Shown: one piece after another, positions 47,401-56,268 of the stretch
How the letters are laid out: every line of letters starts with the position of its first letter
Position numbering within the stretch: position 1 is the first letter of the stretch
Origin: Leptospira ainlahdjerensis
Lineage (GTDB): Bacteria; Spirochaetota; Leptospiria; Leptospirales; Leptospiraceae
Reading direction: 5' to 3'
Assembly (NCBI RefSeq): GCF_016919175.1
Contig: NZ_JAFFPU010000035.1
Location: 122,457-186,456 of the forward strand
Length of the DNA: 64,000 nt
Made by a program: the position numbers and the translations under genes
The notes under the pieces: model-generated
What the model saw: only the letters and a program-made list of their open reading frames with translations
What the model was told of the DNA's origin: nothing
Databases searched by the model: none

Positions 47401-48561
47401 TTATCTTCGTATCAAAGAAAGAATCGAAAAGATTCCGATTCCTAAATAATTTCCTATCGCGTAACCGATCAATCCTGTGAGAATTCCGACCACCAACACG
47501 TCTCGATTTCGAATCGCTTGAGTTACCGGCGGAACAAAGGCCGGACCGTAGATGCTTGAAACCGAGGTTATCATCCAAGTATCGACCGGGATTCGGAATA
47601 GGATTCCTAAAATCAAATGAAGAAGAATGGCTCCGAACAAAACGCAAATTAAAATCAAGAATACGGAGCCAAAGTCTCGTTTTAATTCCTCTAGATTTGC
47701 CAAAAAACCGACAGCCACCGAAAAAACTAAAATTAAGTAACTTCCGAACTCGTAAGTTTTGAGTTGTCTTACTTTGGAATGGAAAGAGGTTCCGATTCCC
47801 CAAGTTGTAATTCCTAATAAAATCGAAGGCGCGTAAAGAGAAGAGAAAATCAAAAATGTAAACGCGATTGAAACTCCAAAACCGATCATTGCCAAAAGAA
47901 GTCCGACTCCATTGGAAAATACCAAATTCTTCCAGTGTTTCGAAAAATTCTCTTCTTCCGATATAGCGCTCTCGAAAGAGTGGGCTATCGTATTTTCCTT
48001 TTTTAAAAAGAAAGAGAAGAATTTTTTTCCTACTGTGAGGAGGAAGAGAAGATAAATTCCTCCTATGACTACGTCGACGGTGTTTACTAACGCGATCGTT
48101 TCTTTAGTCGTATCAACGGCAAGTCCGACCGCGTTCAAATTCGGAGCGCCGCCGGTGTACATTCCAGCGAGCATACCTGCGATCTTCGCGGACTCAGGAT
48201 GCAAAAAAGAAAAATAAAAACCGGCCACACAGGACGAGATTGCTACGGAAACCACAGAAAGAAAAAAGGAAAAGAGTGCAAGTTTTGCCTCTCCAAACCC
48301 TTTTCTGAAATCCGTGGAACTCAATAATAGAGGAATCGCGAGCGGAATTGCAATTTCCGCAAATATCCGCGGAACGGATTTGGAAATCCATCCAGAAGGG
48401 ATGATGTTTCCTAAAAAAATTCCGGCGACATAGCAGAGAGAAACCGGACCCAAAAGACCGAAGAACTTTATTTTTTTCGCAATACGAAGTGCAAACCAGG
48501 GAAAGAATAGAATGAACAAAGATAAAGCTATCGAGTTTATTGTAGAAATTATCGATTCCAT
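47401..48561 (-). CDS. DUF819 family membrane protein
   Basis: A 386-residue protein with about ten hydrophobic segments. SLCYVAGIFLGN, AIPLAIPLLLSSTDFRKGF near residue 77, GMYTGGAPNLNAVGLAVD near 137, and VDTWMITSVSSIYGPAFVPPVTQAIRNRD near 325 match the DUF819 (YjcL-like) family, whose substrates are unknown but resemble sodium-dependent carriers. The ATG is preceded by AGGAATTGTT. It stands alone. Confidence 0.85.
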   Translation of the reverse strand: MESIISTINSIALSLFILFFPWFALRIAKKIKFFGLLGPVSLCYVAGIFLGNIIPSGWISKSVPRIFAEIAIPLAIPLLLSSTDFRKGFGEAKLALFSFFLSVVSVAISSCVAGFYFSFLHPESAKIAGMLAGMYTGGAPNLNAVGLAVDTTKETIALVNTVDVVIGGIYLLFLLTVGKKFFSFFLKKENTIAHSFESAISEEENFSKHWKNLVFSNGVGLLLAMIGFGVSIAFTFLIFSSLYAPSILLGITTWGIGTSFHSKVRQLKTYEFGSYLILVFSVAVGFLANLEELKRDFGSVFLILICVLFGAILLHLILGILFRIPVDTWMITSVSSIYGPAFVPPVTQAIRNRDVLVVGILTGLIGYAIGNYLGIGIFSILSLIRR

Positions 48562-48930
48562 AACAATTCCTGAATATAGAATAATTTTAATTCAATCGGT
48601 TCTTTATGATGGAATCTACGGTGGGCCCGCAAAACGTTTTCACTCGTAAAAATCCGATTTCTGAATTCTTGAATTCAAAACGAAAAACTAACTCTTCGAC
48701 TTTTTCTTTTTTAAAAGTATCGAAATTAAAGTCCTATAATTCAAGCAGAAAAGACGAATAACACGGGTTCTTTCATTTTCTTTCTTTACTCTCTTCTAAA
48801 ATCTTAACTAAAAGGTCAGTTTCTTATTCATCTTTTTTTTAAAAGAGATTGGAATCGATTTCGCATAATAATCGGGTCTCAGAAAGAACACTTTTAAATT
48901 TTTAAAATTGGATTCAAATTAGGAAAAACT
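48562..48930. other. Intergenic region before the DUF4846 gene
   Basis: About 370 bases between divergent genes, A+T-rich, with no reading frame or repeat that I can support. It must hold both promoters. Confidence 0.4.
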
Positions 48931-49704
48931 ATGAACTTCAGATCGATTCTTTTTCATTTTGGAATGATTGCAGGAACCATTGGAGCGGGAAGTTTTTTAC
49001 TCCCGGCGAGTTGTGTAGAGGCGGATTCAAAATGGGAAAAAATCGGTGAAATTCAGACTCCGGAAGGTAGTTCTCGTATATCTTACGCAAAGGGGTCTTT
49101 TTCAGATTTTGTTAGGAATTTACCTTTAAAATCGGATTCTACGCTTTGGACTTTTCAAAAACGAAATATCATCGATCGTTATGATACACTCGCGGTTTTG
49201 AACGTTCCTCTTTTATTTCAGGAAGACTTGGAGCAGTGCGCGGATTTTACGATGCGTGTTTGGGCGGAGTATCACAAACAGAAGAGAATTCTCGATCGAT
49301 TTTATCTTTTTGATTACAATGGACGAAAGAAGTCGTTTCGGGAAAGTGGGCTGAGTTACGCTGCGTTCTTAAAAAAATCGTTCGTATCTTCCAACTCGTA
49401 TTCTCTAAAAAAAGGAGGGCTAAGTATCGACGAGGCTGACCTCAGACCCGGCGATCTTTTTGTTCAAAATGAAACGGGAGGAATCGGGCACGTGTCGATG
49501 GTCTTGGATGCGGCCGAAAACTCGAACCGTGAAAGATTTTATCTCATCGGATTCAGTTTTATGCCCGCTCAGGAAATGCATATCGAAAAGGCCCCGAAAA
49601 AATTCGGTTCCAAGGGGTGGTTTACTTACAAAGGTTTTATAAAACATCTGGAAGAATCTTATCCTTACGGAGCACCCGTGCTCAGAAGGTTTCCGGAAAG
49701 ATAA
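48931..49704 (+). CDS. Exported DUF4846 family protein
   Basis: A 257-residue protein with an N-terminal hydrophobic signal (ILFHFGMIAGTIGAGSFLLPASC) whose last cysteine may be a lipobox. The DUF4846 hallmark EQCADFTMRVWAEYH lies near residue 108; the C-terminal part DLRPGDLFVQNETGGIGHVSMV resembles the active region of papain-like/NlpC peptidases (a Cys is lacking there, but the GH is present). Function unknown. The start has AGGAAAAACT upstream. Confidence 0.8.
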   Translation: MNFRSILFHFGMIAGTIGAGSFLLPASCVEADSKWEKIGEIQTPEGSSRISYAKGSFSDFVRNLPLKSDSTLWTFQKRNIIDRYDTLAVLNVPLLFQEDLEQCADFTMRVWAEYHKQKRILDRFYLFDYNGRKKSFRESGLSYAAFLKKSFVSSNSYSLKKGGLSIDEADLRPGDLFVQNETGGIGHVSMVLDAAENSNRERFYLIGFSFMPAQEMHIEKAPKKFGSKGWFTYKGFIKHLEESYPYGAPVLRRFPER

Positions 49705-49828
49705 GAATATTATAATTTACCGAAATTCTATCCAACCTTTCATTGTTTCAAGTTGAAGAATATGCTTCCATCTTGAATCCTTCTTTTCGGAAGACTTTAT
49801 CGTATCGTTTTATGCGCCTGAAGAAGAT

Positions 49829-50554
49829 TCAGACTTTTTTCTCCTTCCATTCTTTCCAGCCTATCGTAATTCCTAAAATGTGCAAAGTGAACGCAAGTGG
49901 AACCATGAACAAAGGTAAGTAACTGACCGGAAATCGAGTTACAATTTCGTTCGGCGGATTCGTAAAAAGGATCCGAAATGGAAACGGGGCTGACATGACT
50001 CCGGTAAACACAGTAAGACTCAGGACAATGATCGCGACTGCGTTCCAAAGAAGGAGCCAACGGTTAGAAAGTAGATTCCGGGAGATTGCGAGATAAAGTA
50101 ACGGTGCGCTTATCGGAACCCAGAGATCGAAGTTTCGACCTTTTAAGGTCATAATCTCGGAGATTAAATTTTCTCTAACCAACAGAAAGATCAAAACTTC
50201 GGGCAGGATTCTCCAGGTTTGAAAGAGACAAAGATTGAGCGGACCGAATTCTTTCAGAATCGAAAAAACTTGTGATGAATATCCGAAGCTCAAAAAAATT
50301 ATGAACGTAGACAGAACGCCGATCAAAAGTCTCGGCGGCAATTCGAAGTGATGGAAAAATCCCTGCGACGCTAAAACACTTTGGAACAATAGAAAAAGAA
50401 AAACCGCGAAAACAGGAATGTAGATTTTTTTTCTCTCTTCTCCGGGGATCATCCTGGATTTTTTATAAAAAAAATATAGAATGAAAAAGAGCAGCAGCCC
50501 GGATGAGAATAAGGTAAAGACCGAAATGAAAAGTGGAATCGTTTTTGTTACCAT
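49829..50554 (-). CDS. Multi-pass membrane protein, partner of the LuxR regulator
   Basis: A 241-residue protein with about seven hydrophobic segments and no recognised family. A very strong ribosome site (GGAGGTTAC) precedes ATG 50554. It lies 88 bases downstream of the membrane-bound LuxR gene on the same strand, with a set of TCACG half-sites in the gap. It may be a sensor, channel or a target of the regulator. Confidence 0.7.
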   Translation of the reverse strand: MVTKTIPLFISVFTLFSSGLLLFFILYFFYKKSRMIPGEERKKIYIPVFAVFLFLLFQSVLASQGFFHHFELPPRLLIGVLSTFIIFLSFGYSSQVFSILKEFGPLNLCLFQTWRILPEVLIFLLVRENLISEIMTLKGRNFDLWVPISAPLLYLAISRNLLSNRWLLLWNAVAIIVLSLTVFTGVMSAPFPFRILFTNPPNEIVTRFPVSYLPLFMVPLAFTLHILGITIGWKEWKEKKV

Positions 50555-50607
50555 TGTAACCTCCGTGGATGAGATTACGCGAATTTTGAAAATAAATCCA
50601 TAGTAGC

Positions 50608-50648
50608 ATCGTCACGAAACGTTTTTCGAACCGTGACGATTGTCACGG
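50608..50648. promoter_or_regulatory. Inverted TCACG repeats at the end of the LuxR gene
   Basis: ATCGTCACG at 50608-50616 pairs exactly with CGTGACGAT at 50632-50640, and CCGTGAC (50631-50637) pairs with GTCACGG (50642-50648) to form a second, overlapping palindrome. The three half-sites run over the stop of the regulator gene and 54-94 bases before the partner gene, a position suiting an operator or a terminator hairpin. Confidence 0.45.
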
Positions 50649-51728
50649 TTTTCTAAATTTCTGAAGAAATACAGTAAGCCTTTGAAACTTATCCTTTCCG
50701 AAATTCGATTCTTTTTCTTTATCCACGGTTTTATCGTAAAGATGTACGAGATGATTCCGCAGGGTCCCGTCGGCGATTCCAAGAAAAAATCCAATTTGTT
50801 TACGAGTATATCCTTCGCTTATCAATTCGCAAATTCTTAGTTCTTGTTTTGTGAGACCTTTTTCCGAGAGAGATTTTAAGTCCAGAGGTTCCGATTTTAT
50901 TTTTGAGGGTCGAAAAAAACGAAGTATGATCCAGGAAGTCGTCGCCCCGATTAGGGAAAGTAAAACCGTTTGTATTCGAGTCGATTCAATTCTTGTTAAA
51001 TACAAAATGGAAAGGGAACTCAATCCTAAGGCCACGCTCAAACATACAAACCCTTCCGCCATTCTGTGAAAGACGGAATCCGCTTCTTCTCTGGAAAGGT
51101 AGACCGAAACAAAAACGCTGATGATCGAATCGGCGCTCATACCGAGCGGGAGAAAGTTGATTCCGAAGAGGGGGATAAAATTCGTTCCGAGCCCTAACCA
51201 CCAAAAAACTACAAAAACCGGAATCCAACCTTTGAGAAGAGTTTCTTTCGGTTTTAATAAAAGAATCAGAGAAATCAGAAAACAGATTCCGAAAAAACCG
51301 CCGACGAGAATTCTCGCGGGAATTTCTAAAACTGGAAACCAACCCCATTCGTATAATTTCCACTCCCGAATCAGAACGGATTTGTCTGCAAAAAAATCAA
51401 ATTCAATGAGAATCAGAAGCGCGATCGTACTCGTGAGAACGATGTAAGTCATCGCGGACCTTACAGGGCGCCCTGAAAGAATTCTACTCAAGCTGAGAAG
51501 AAGATAAGGAACGAAAAAAATAAAATGCCGAAAGATATGAAAATAAATAAAAGCTTTCTCGGAAGATGACGCTTTTAAAAGGAAGAAGATCGAAAAATTT
51601 CCTCCCGCTAAAACGAGCAAAAAGACTCGGAAATAAACCGCAAAAGGATCGCGGTCACGAAGGATCGCAAAGAAAGCGGCAAGATTTGCCAACATTGCCG
51701 TGATGGGAAATAAGGAAATCACTTCCAT
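50643..51728 (-). CDS. Membrane-anchored LuxR-type transcriptional regulator
   Basis: A 361-residue protein with about eight hydrophobic segments through residue 270, resembling a 7TM sensor region, and a C-terminal LuxR-type helix-turn-helix (LTKQELRICELISEGYTRKQIGFFLGIADGTLRNHLVHLYDK). No kinase or receiver domain is present, so it would be a one-component regulator acting from the inner membrane. Ligand unknown. The gene ends at the TCACG repeats before a second membrane-protein gene. Confidence 0.8.
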   Translation of the reverse strand: MEVISLFPITAMLANLAAFFAILRDRDPFAVYFRVFLLVLAGGNFSIFFLLKASSSEKAFIYFHIFRHFIFFVPYLLLSLSRILSGRPVRSAMTYIVLTSTIALLILIEFDFFADKSVLIREWKLYEWGWFPVLEIPARILVGGFFGICFLISLILLLKPKETLLKGWIPVFVVFWWLGLGTNFIPLFGINFLPLGMSADSIISVFVSVYLSREEADSVFHRMAEGFVCLSVALGLSSLSILYLTRIESTRIQTVLLSLIGATTSWIILRFFRPSKIKSEPLDLKSLSEKGLTKQELRICELISEGYTRKQIGFFLGIADGTLRNHLVHLYDKTVDKEKESNFGKDKFQRLTVFLQKFRKP

Positions 51729-52421
51729 GAAAAAAGCAAACTATAGATAAGAACATGATTGGAAATATATTTTTATTTCTAAAAACGTTTTTCTTCTCAG
51801 AGTCCGAAACCGGGTTTGATCAAAGAATTCAGTAACGAAAGAACGTTCATTCGGAAAATTCCAAACGACGACGAAACACTCTATTCTTCTTTGTCTCGTG
51901 ATTTTTCGCCCGGCACCATGTTGAAAAGATATTTTCTTTGCTACGGAACGTCTCAAAGGGAAAGAAGGAAACATTTCTTCGTATCTATAAAATCGCGGCT
52001 TTTTGATCTCGAAAACTTTTTCTGCTCTTGTGTTTCGAGAGGAAATACTACCCCGAATCGACTACGATGGGTTTTGTTTTTTATCGATTCGAAAAGTCAG
52101 GTTTGGACGCTTCGGCTTTGTTATTAGAATCCCGATTTGGATTTCATCCGAAAGTTCAGGAGGCTCCGGAAAAAGGGTCAGAATGGTAACTAACGGAACC
52201 TTCGCTTTTCTTCGACGGAAGCAACTCATCGTTTTCTAAATTAGATCCAGATTCTGATTCGAACCTAAGCTCGACAGTAGTCATTTTCAATTCACAAAAT
52301 TCTGCCAAAAACTCAGATCTCTCATTTATAAAAGGACACTTCGTAAGAAAAGTTGTAATAATTCTTGTTACAAGGTGTCTAAGGGAGGAATGGAAATTTA
52401 AACTTTCGGAGAAAAGAAAAA
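51729..52421. other. Gene-free region before the Old Yellow Enzyme gene
   Basis: About 690 bases. The plus-strand frame at 51816-52127 and the frame around 52070-52190 carry protein-like fragments (RDFSPGTMLKRYFLCYGTSQ; YRFEKSGLDASALLLESRFG), possibly remains of a lost gene, but I cannot name it. Near the promoter of the next gene, TTGTAA (52353-52358) and TTACAA (52368-52373) lie inside GACAC...GTGTC arms (52335-52378), a possible operator. Confidence 0.4.
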
Positions 52422-53519
52422 ATGAATGTCGAATCAAAGCAAGCGGTAGATCTTTTTGGTCCTGCTCAAATCGGAAACCTAAATCTTCAAAATAGGATTG
52501 TTATGGCCCCTATGACGAGATCTAGAGCGTTGAATCATATCCCAAACTCAATTATGGCGGATTATTATTCGCAAAGAGGAAGCGCCGGTTTGATTATTAC
52601 CGAAGGAACTTCTCCTTCGCCGAACGGATTGGGGTATAGCCGAATCCCCGGAATTTTTAGTAAAGAGCAAGTCGAGGGTTGGAAGTTGACGACGAAAGCC
52701 GTTCATGAAAAGGGCGCGAAGATTTTTATTCAGCTCATGCATACGGGAAGAGTCGGAACTCCGGTAAATCTTCCGAAAGGAGGCGAGGTTGTAGGACCGT
52801 CTTCCATTCAGGTAAAGGGTGAAACGTGGACGGATACGAAGGGTCAACAGCCGTATGCGGTTCCTCGTGAGATGAATTCCGACGATATCAAGCATGCGAT
52901 CGGAGAATATGTTCAAGCCGCTAAGAATGCGGTGGAAGCCGGATTCGACGGTGTTGAACTTCATGCAGCAAACGGATATCTTTTAGAACAATTTCTAAAT
53001 GCAAATTCGAATCAAAGAACCGATTCTTACGGCGGTTCCAATGAAAATCGAAATCGTTTCGTAATCGAAGTGGCTCGTGCGGTTTCGAACGCGATCGGAA
53101 AGGATAAGGTGGGAATCCGCATATCACCTTACGGAGTTTTTAACGATACCGGCGCGTTCGATGGAATAGAAGAACAATACGAAATTCTTTCCAAAGAATT
53201 GAATTCAATCGGACTTGTTTATGCCCATATCGTAAATCACAGTTCGATGGGCGCTCCGGTAGTTCCCGAAAGTGTGATCCAAAAAATTAGAAAAGAATTT
53301 AAGAATATTCTAATACTCAGCGGCGGTTACGATAAGAAGAGGGCTCAATCCGATCTTGAGGATGGAAAAGGTGAACTCGTCGCATTTGGAAGGCCGTTTA
53401 TCGCCAATCCGGATTTTGTGATTCGACTCAAAAAGGATCAAACGTTTGCCGAAGCGGATCAAAGCAAATTTTATACTCCCGGCGCCGAGGGATATTCCGA
53501 TTATCCGAGTTTAAACTAA
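52422..53519 (+). CDS. Alkene reductase (Old Yellow Enzyme family)
   Basis: FMN-dependent NAD(P)H enzyme of 365 residues that reduces activated alkenes and similar electrophiles. Signatures: NLQNRIVMAPMTRSRAL near the N-terminus, IITEGTSPSPNGLGY near 57, IQLMHTGRVG near 106, and the active-site region GVELHAANGYLLEQFLNANS near 179 with the catalytic His/Asn and Tyr. GGYDKKRAQSDLEDGKGELVAFGRPFIANPDF near the end binds FMN. It converges with the MarR gene, so a shared stress role is possible. Confidence 0.92.
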   Translation: MNVESKQAVDLFGPAQIGNLNLQNRIVMAPMTRSRALNHIPNSIMADYYSQRGSAGLIITEGTSPSPNGLGYSRIPGIFSKEQVEGWKLTTKAVHEKGAKIFIQLMHTGRVGTPVNLPKGGEVVGPSSIQVKGETWTDTKGQQPYAVPREMNSDDIKHAIGEYVQAAKNAVEAGFDGVELHAANGYLLEQFLNANSNQRTDSYGGSNENRNRFVIEVARAVSNAIGKDKVGIRISPYGVFNDTGAFDGIEEQYEILSKELNSIGLVYAHIVNHSSMGAPVVPESVIQKIRKEFKNILILSGGYDKKRAQSDLEDGKGELVAFGRPFIANPDFVIRLKKDQTFAEADQSKFYTPGAEGYSDYPSLN

Positions 53520-53600
53520 CGCGAAAAAATCAAAATCTAGAAAGTTTCGAAGAATCGTTCTTTAAATATTTTCTAGATTTTGAATTCGGTCCGCATCCTT

Positions 53601-54107
53601 CTATTGCTCCAGATTCAGAAGCAATTTTCTTAGGAGTTTCGACAGTTCGACGTGTTCCTTTTCGGAAAGTGCGCTCATCAATTCGTGTCCGCTCTTTACA
53701 TGTTCCAAAAGAGCTTTTGTAATCACAAGTTTTCCTTCTGACGTTAAACAAATAAGAACACCGCGCCGATCCTTTGGATCCGGTTCTCTCTGAACCCAAC
53801 CCATAGATTCCAATCGATCGATTCGATTTGTCATCGTTCCGGACGTGATCATCAAAGTTGCAAGGAGATCGCCAGGAGCTTTTTTGTAAGGTTTCCCGCT
53901 TCGAAGAAGCGCTGCCATAACATCGAAATCCTGAGTGGCAAGTCCGTGACTTTCGAAAACTTCCTTATGGACGTTGTAAAAGAAAATGGAAGACAACCGA
54001 TGAATTCGTCCGATTGTTCCCATCGCGCTCATATCCAGATCGGGTCTTTCTTGAGCCCATTGTTTTAAGATAAAGTCTACATGGTCTTCCGCTTTTTTTG
54101 ACTTCAT
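53601..54107 (-). CDS. MarR-family transcriptional regulator
   Basis: A winged-helix repressor of about 168 residues. Helices include LSSIFFYNVHKEVFESHGLATQDFDVMAALLRS, and the wing DRLESMGWVQREPDPKDRRGVLICLTSEGK near residue 108 is typical. I start at ATG 54107 with GGGAAG upstream; ATG 54116 is also possible. It is divergent from a membrane-protein gene, and both promoters contain palindromes that look like its operators. Confidence 0.9.
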   Translation of the reverse strand: MKSKKAEDHVDFILKQWAQERPDLDMSAMGTIGRIHRLSSIFFYNVHKEVFESHGLATQDFDVMAALLRSGKPYKKAPGDLLATLMITSGTMTNRIDRLESMGWVQREPDPKDRRGVLICLTSEGKLVITKALLEHVKSGHELMSALSEKEHVELSKLLRKLLLNLEQ

Positions 54108-54127
54108 ACTTCCCATTTTTCAGAAAA

Positions 54128-54145
54128 TATCTTGACGTCAAGATA
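54128..54145. promoter_or_regulatory. Putative MarR operator 1
   Basis: TATCTTGACGTCAAGATA is a perfect 18-bp palindrome, starting 21 bases upstream of the MarR start codon. Its half-site ATCTTGA recurs in operator 2; this is the typical form of MarR-family binding sites. Confidence 0.75.
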
Positions 54146-54171
54146 AAGTTGTAATTTGTTTGACGCAAAGA

Positions 54172-54187
54172 ATCTTGATATCAAGAT
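54172..54187. promoter_or_regulatory. Putative MarR operator 2
   Basis: ATCTTGATATCAAGAT is a perfect 16-bp palindrome sharing both half-sites with operator 1, 43 bases away centre to centre. It lies 22 bases before the start of the divergent membrane-protein gene, so binding there would block that gene. Confidence 0.75.
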
Positions 54188-54208
54188 ATGTGACACTGAG
54201 GAGATAAT

Positions 54209-55372
54209 ATGAATTTGGCAGCCTTTTTTATACTACTGACCGCGATCGTAACGATCTTGTTAACTTCGATCCAGTCGTTTATTTGGAACGGAGAATCCAC
54301 GCCGTTCTATCTTTTGAAAACGGCCGATTTGATTTCTGTCTTTCTAAAATTGAGGACCGAACTTTCTCCTGAAACTACGGATTACTATTTTTTTGGAAGA
54401 ATGACGATTCTGATTCACATGGGAATTTTGATTGGTTTGAGAGAATTGTATAAAAACGGTTTTTTTCCGTCTTCAGTTTTGAAAATTTTCAAGGTGGTAG
54501 TTGCGATTCTTATGATCTCGGCCTTTGGAGATATTGTCGCTTATTGGGGAGGAAGTTTTTTCGGAGAGATATTTAGAAACATCGGCTTTCGTTGGATCGA
54601 AGCTCCTTCCTTAATACTACTTTTGTTTACGCTCGGATATTTAGGATATAAATTGAGAACCGAAAAACGATGGGACGGTAATATTTTCCTTTCCCTTCCG
54701 GTAATGATGGTCGTATCCACATTATTTTTTTCTTATGTGCCTCACGGATTTTTGCTTCCGTTGTTGCTGGTGATAACCGGTTTTGTATTGAGTTCCGACT
54801 CCTCCCCGATCCTTCAAAAAATCAGCCGATCTTTTACGAAATTTACTTCTATTAAAAATATTCTTATTTTGTTCGTATTTGCGATGTTATGCGCCGAAAC
54901 GATGCAGATTTTGGAAAAGTGGATTCCCGCGACGGAAACTGGTTTTCTTCCGAAAAAAATGGACTTCCGACCATTTTCATCCTCAAAGGATATTCTGGAA
55001 GTTTTCGGGGCTTACGGAGAAAGCGGAAGAAACCTCTACTTTTGGATCGATGTTGTCGATATGATTTTTCCAATTCCGCTTTTTTTGTCCTTCGCTGGAA
55101 TTTATACAAGAGCGGCTCAAAAAATCGACCTACCGATTTCCTTTAATCTTCTGTCCTTGGGATTCTTAATTTTCGATATTCTTGAAAATTCTCTGATGTT
55201 TTACTTTTTATCCGCTTGGCCGAAGGTTCCCGAGCCTTTGGCCACATTCACGGGAGCGATCACGGCGATTAAGCTATTTTTTCTATTAGTCGGTTTCGCG
55301 ATGTTTTTCGTTTCCTCTTTGATTCTTATTTCGATTTGGATTCGGGAAAAAAGAAAAAAAACTTTCAGCTGA
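54209..55372 (+). CDS. Multi-pass membrane protein controlled by the divergent MarR regulator
   Basis: A 387-residue protein with about nine hydrophobic segments and no recognised family. The first half (1-200) and the second half (215-380) look like separate membrane bundles, the second with the polar loop ATETGFLPKKMDFRPFSSSK near residue 242. A strong ribosome site GAGGAGATAAT precedes ATG 54209. The two operators before it suggest derepression by a small molecule. Confidence 0.75.
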   Translation: MNLAAFFILLTAIVTILLTSIQSFIWNGESTPFYLLKTADLISVFLKLRTELSPETTDYYFFGRMTILIHMGILIGLRELYKNGFFPSSVLKIFKVVVAILMISAFGDIVAYWGGSFFGEIFRNIGFRWIEAPSLILLLFTLGYLGYKLRTEKRWDGNIFLSLPVMMVVSTLFFSYVPHGFLLPLLLVITGFVLSSDSSPILQKISRSFTKFTSIKNILILFVFAMLCAETMQILEKWIPATETGFLPKKMDFRPFSSSKDILEVFGAYGESGRNLYFWIDVVDMIFPIPLFLSFAGIYTRAAQKIDLPISFNLLSLGFLIFDILENSLMFYFLSAWPKVPEPLATFTGAITAIKLFFLLVGFAMFFVSSLILISIWIREKRKKTFS

Positions 55373-55806
55373 ATAGAATTATTTTTCGGGTGAAAGAGAA
55401 CTTTTGCCCGGAAATGTTTCCATCTTTTTTACAAGCGAATTTTACTGTTTATCATTTGTTCCAACAAACGAATTTACCGAGATTCGTCTTTGTTCGGGCT
55501 CCAAAGTAGGTCTTGAAGTAGAATTTTTGAAAATTTCGATCGTTTTGATTTTTGGTCGAAACGCTTGTTTCAAAAAAATACCCAAATAGAATCCAGAAAA
55601 AATCGAAAAGGCGGATTCGATTTCAATAATAAGGCCTTGTCCCAAAATCTTATCTGGAACTGAGCAATTTTGTAATCCGTAATTTAGGCGCAGGGGTTCC
55701 CACAGATAACGCCTCCTTGACTTTTGATGAAGTTTTAATCGATTTTATCGGGGATTCGGATTGGATTTGTACGTTCTTAGGATCGTGGAATTTATTTATT
55801 AAAAAA

Positions 55807-55829
55807 CATACTAAAAGGTATGGTATGTC
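55807..55829. promoter_or_regulatory. Putative TetR operator
   Basis: CATAC (55807-55811) and GTATG (55818-55822), with a second GTATG at 55824-55828, form overlapping inverted repeats just upstream of the promoter of the TetR cassette. Confidence 0.5.
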
Positions 55830-55831
55830 GA

Positions 55832-55859
55832 TTGACACGAATCAAATTTCAAGTATTCT
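55832..55859 (+). promoter_or_regulatory. Predicted promoter of the membrane protein/TetR cassette
   Basis: TTGACA (55832-55837), 16-base spacer, TATTCT (55854-55859). A GGAAGGAG ribosome site follows, so the 5' leader would be short. Confidence 0.55.
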
Positions 55860-55877
55860 TCAAGGAAGGAGAATTTT

Positions 55878-56258
55878 ATGAAGCCGGAAGATTTTCTTAT
55901 TTTAGGATCGATTCATAGTGTTGGATTTGCAATCTTTCACGTTTATTTCTGGAAACTGTTTCATTGGAAAGAGGACCTAAAACGCGTTTCGTTTGCGAAC
56001 CGTGCGATTCTTCAAATAGCGAATTTGAGGTTGATCTATTTTTTCGTTTTTATGGCTGTCATTACTTTTTGTTTTAGAACGGAGCTTATCCATTCTCAGA
56101 TGGGAACTTGGATCCTGATCGGACTTTCTTTTTTTTGGTGGGGCAGGTTGATCGAGCAGTTTATTTTCCTGAGAGTCAATCAGCCGATGGTTCATTTTCT
56201 TTCCGTGCTCTTTTTTCTTGGCGGAGTTTTGTATTTAATTCCTCTATTCGCATTTTAA
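55878..56258 (+). CDS. Small membrane protein of unknown function
   Basis: A 126-residue protein with four hydrophobic segments (about 5-28, 45-68, 74-95, 102-125) and no recognised family. It has an excellent ribosome site (AAGGAAGGAG) and is 10 bases before the TetR gene, so the regulator probably controls its own cassette. Confidence 0.75.
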   Translation: MKPEDFLILGSIHSVGFAIFHVYFWKLFHWKEDLKRVSFANRAILQIANLRLIYFFVFMAVITFCFRTELIHSQMGTWILIGLSFFWWGRLIEQFIFLRVNQPMVHFLSVLFFLGGVLYLIPLFAF

Positions 56259-56268
56259 TTTTTCAATC

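Larger units (their letters stand above)
55640..55865 (+). pseudogene. Remnant of an SGNH/GDSL-type hydrolase-like gene
   Basis: One open frame reads SNFVIRNLGAGVPTDNASLT, FDEVLIDFIGDSDWICTFLG and SWNLFI, before running into the promoter of the next gene. The pattern (NLGxGG... with a trailing DW-V/I-x-x-FLGxW/N) recalls the block II-III region of SGNH hydrolases. There is no start or active-site Ser segment upstream; the rest of 55373-55640 shows nothing. Similarity is by recollection only. Confidence 0.3.
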
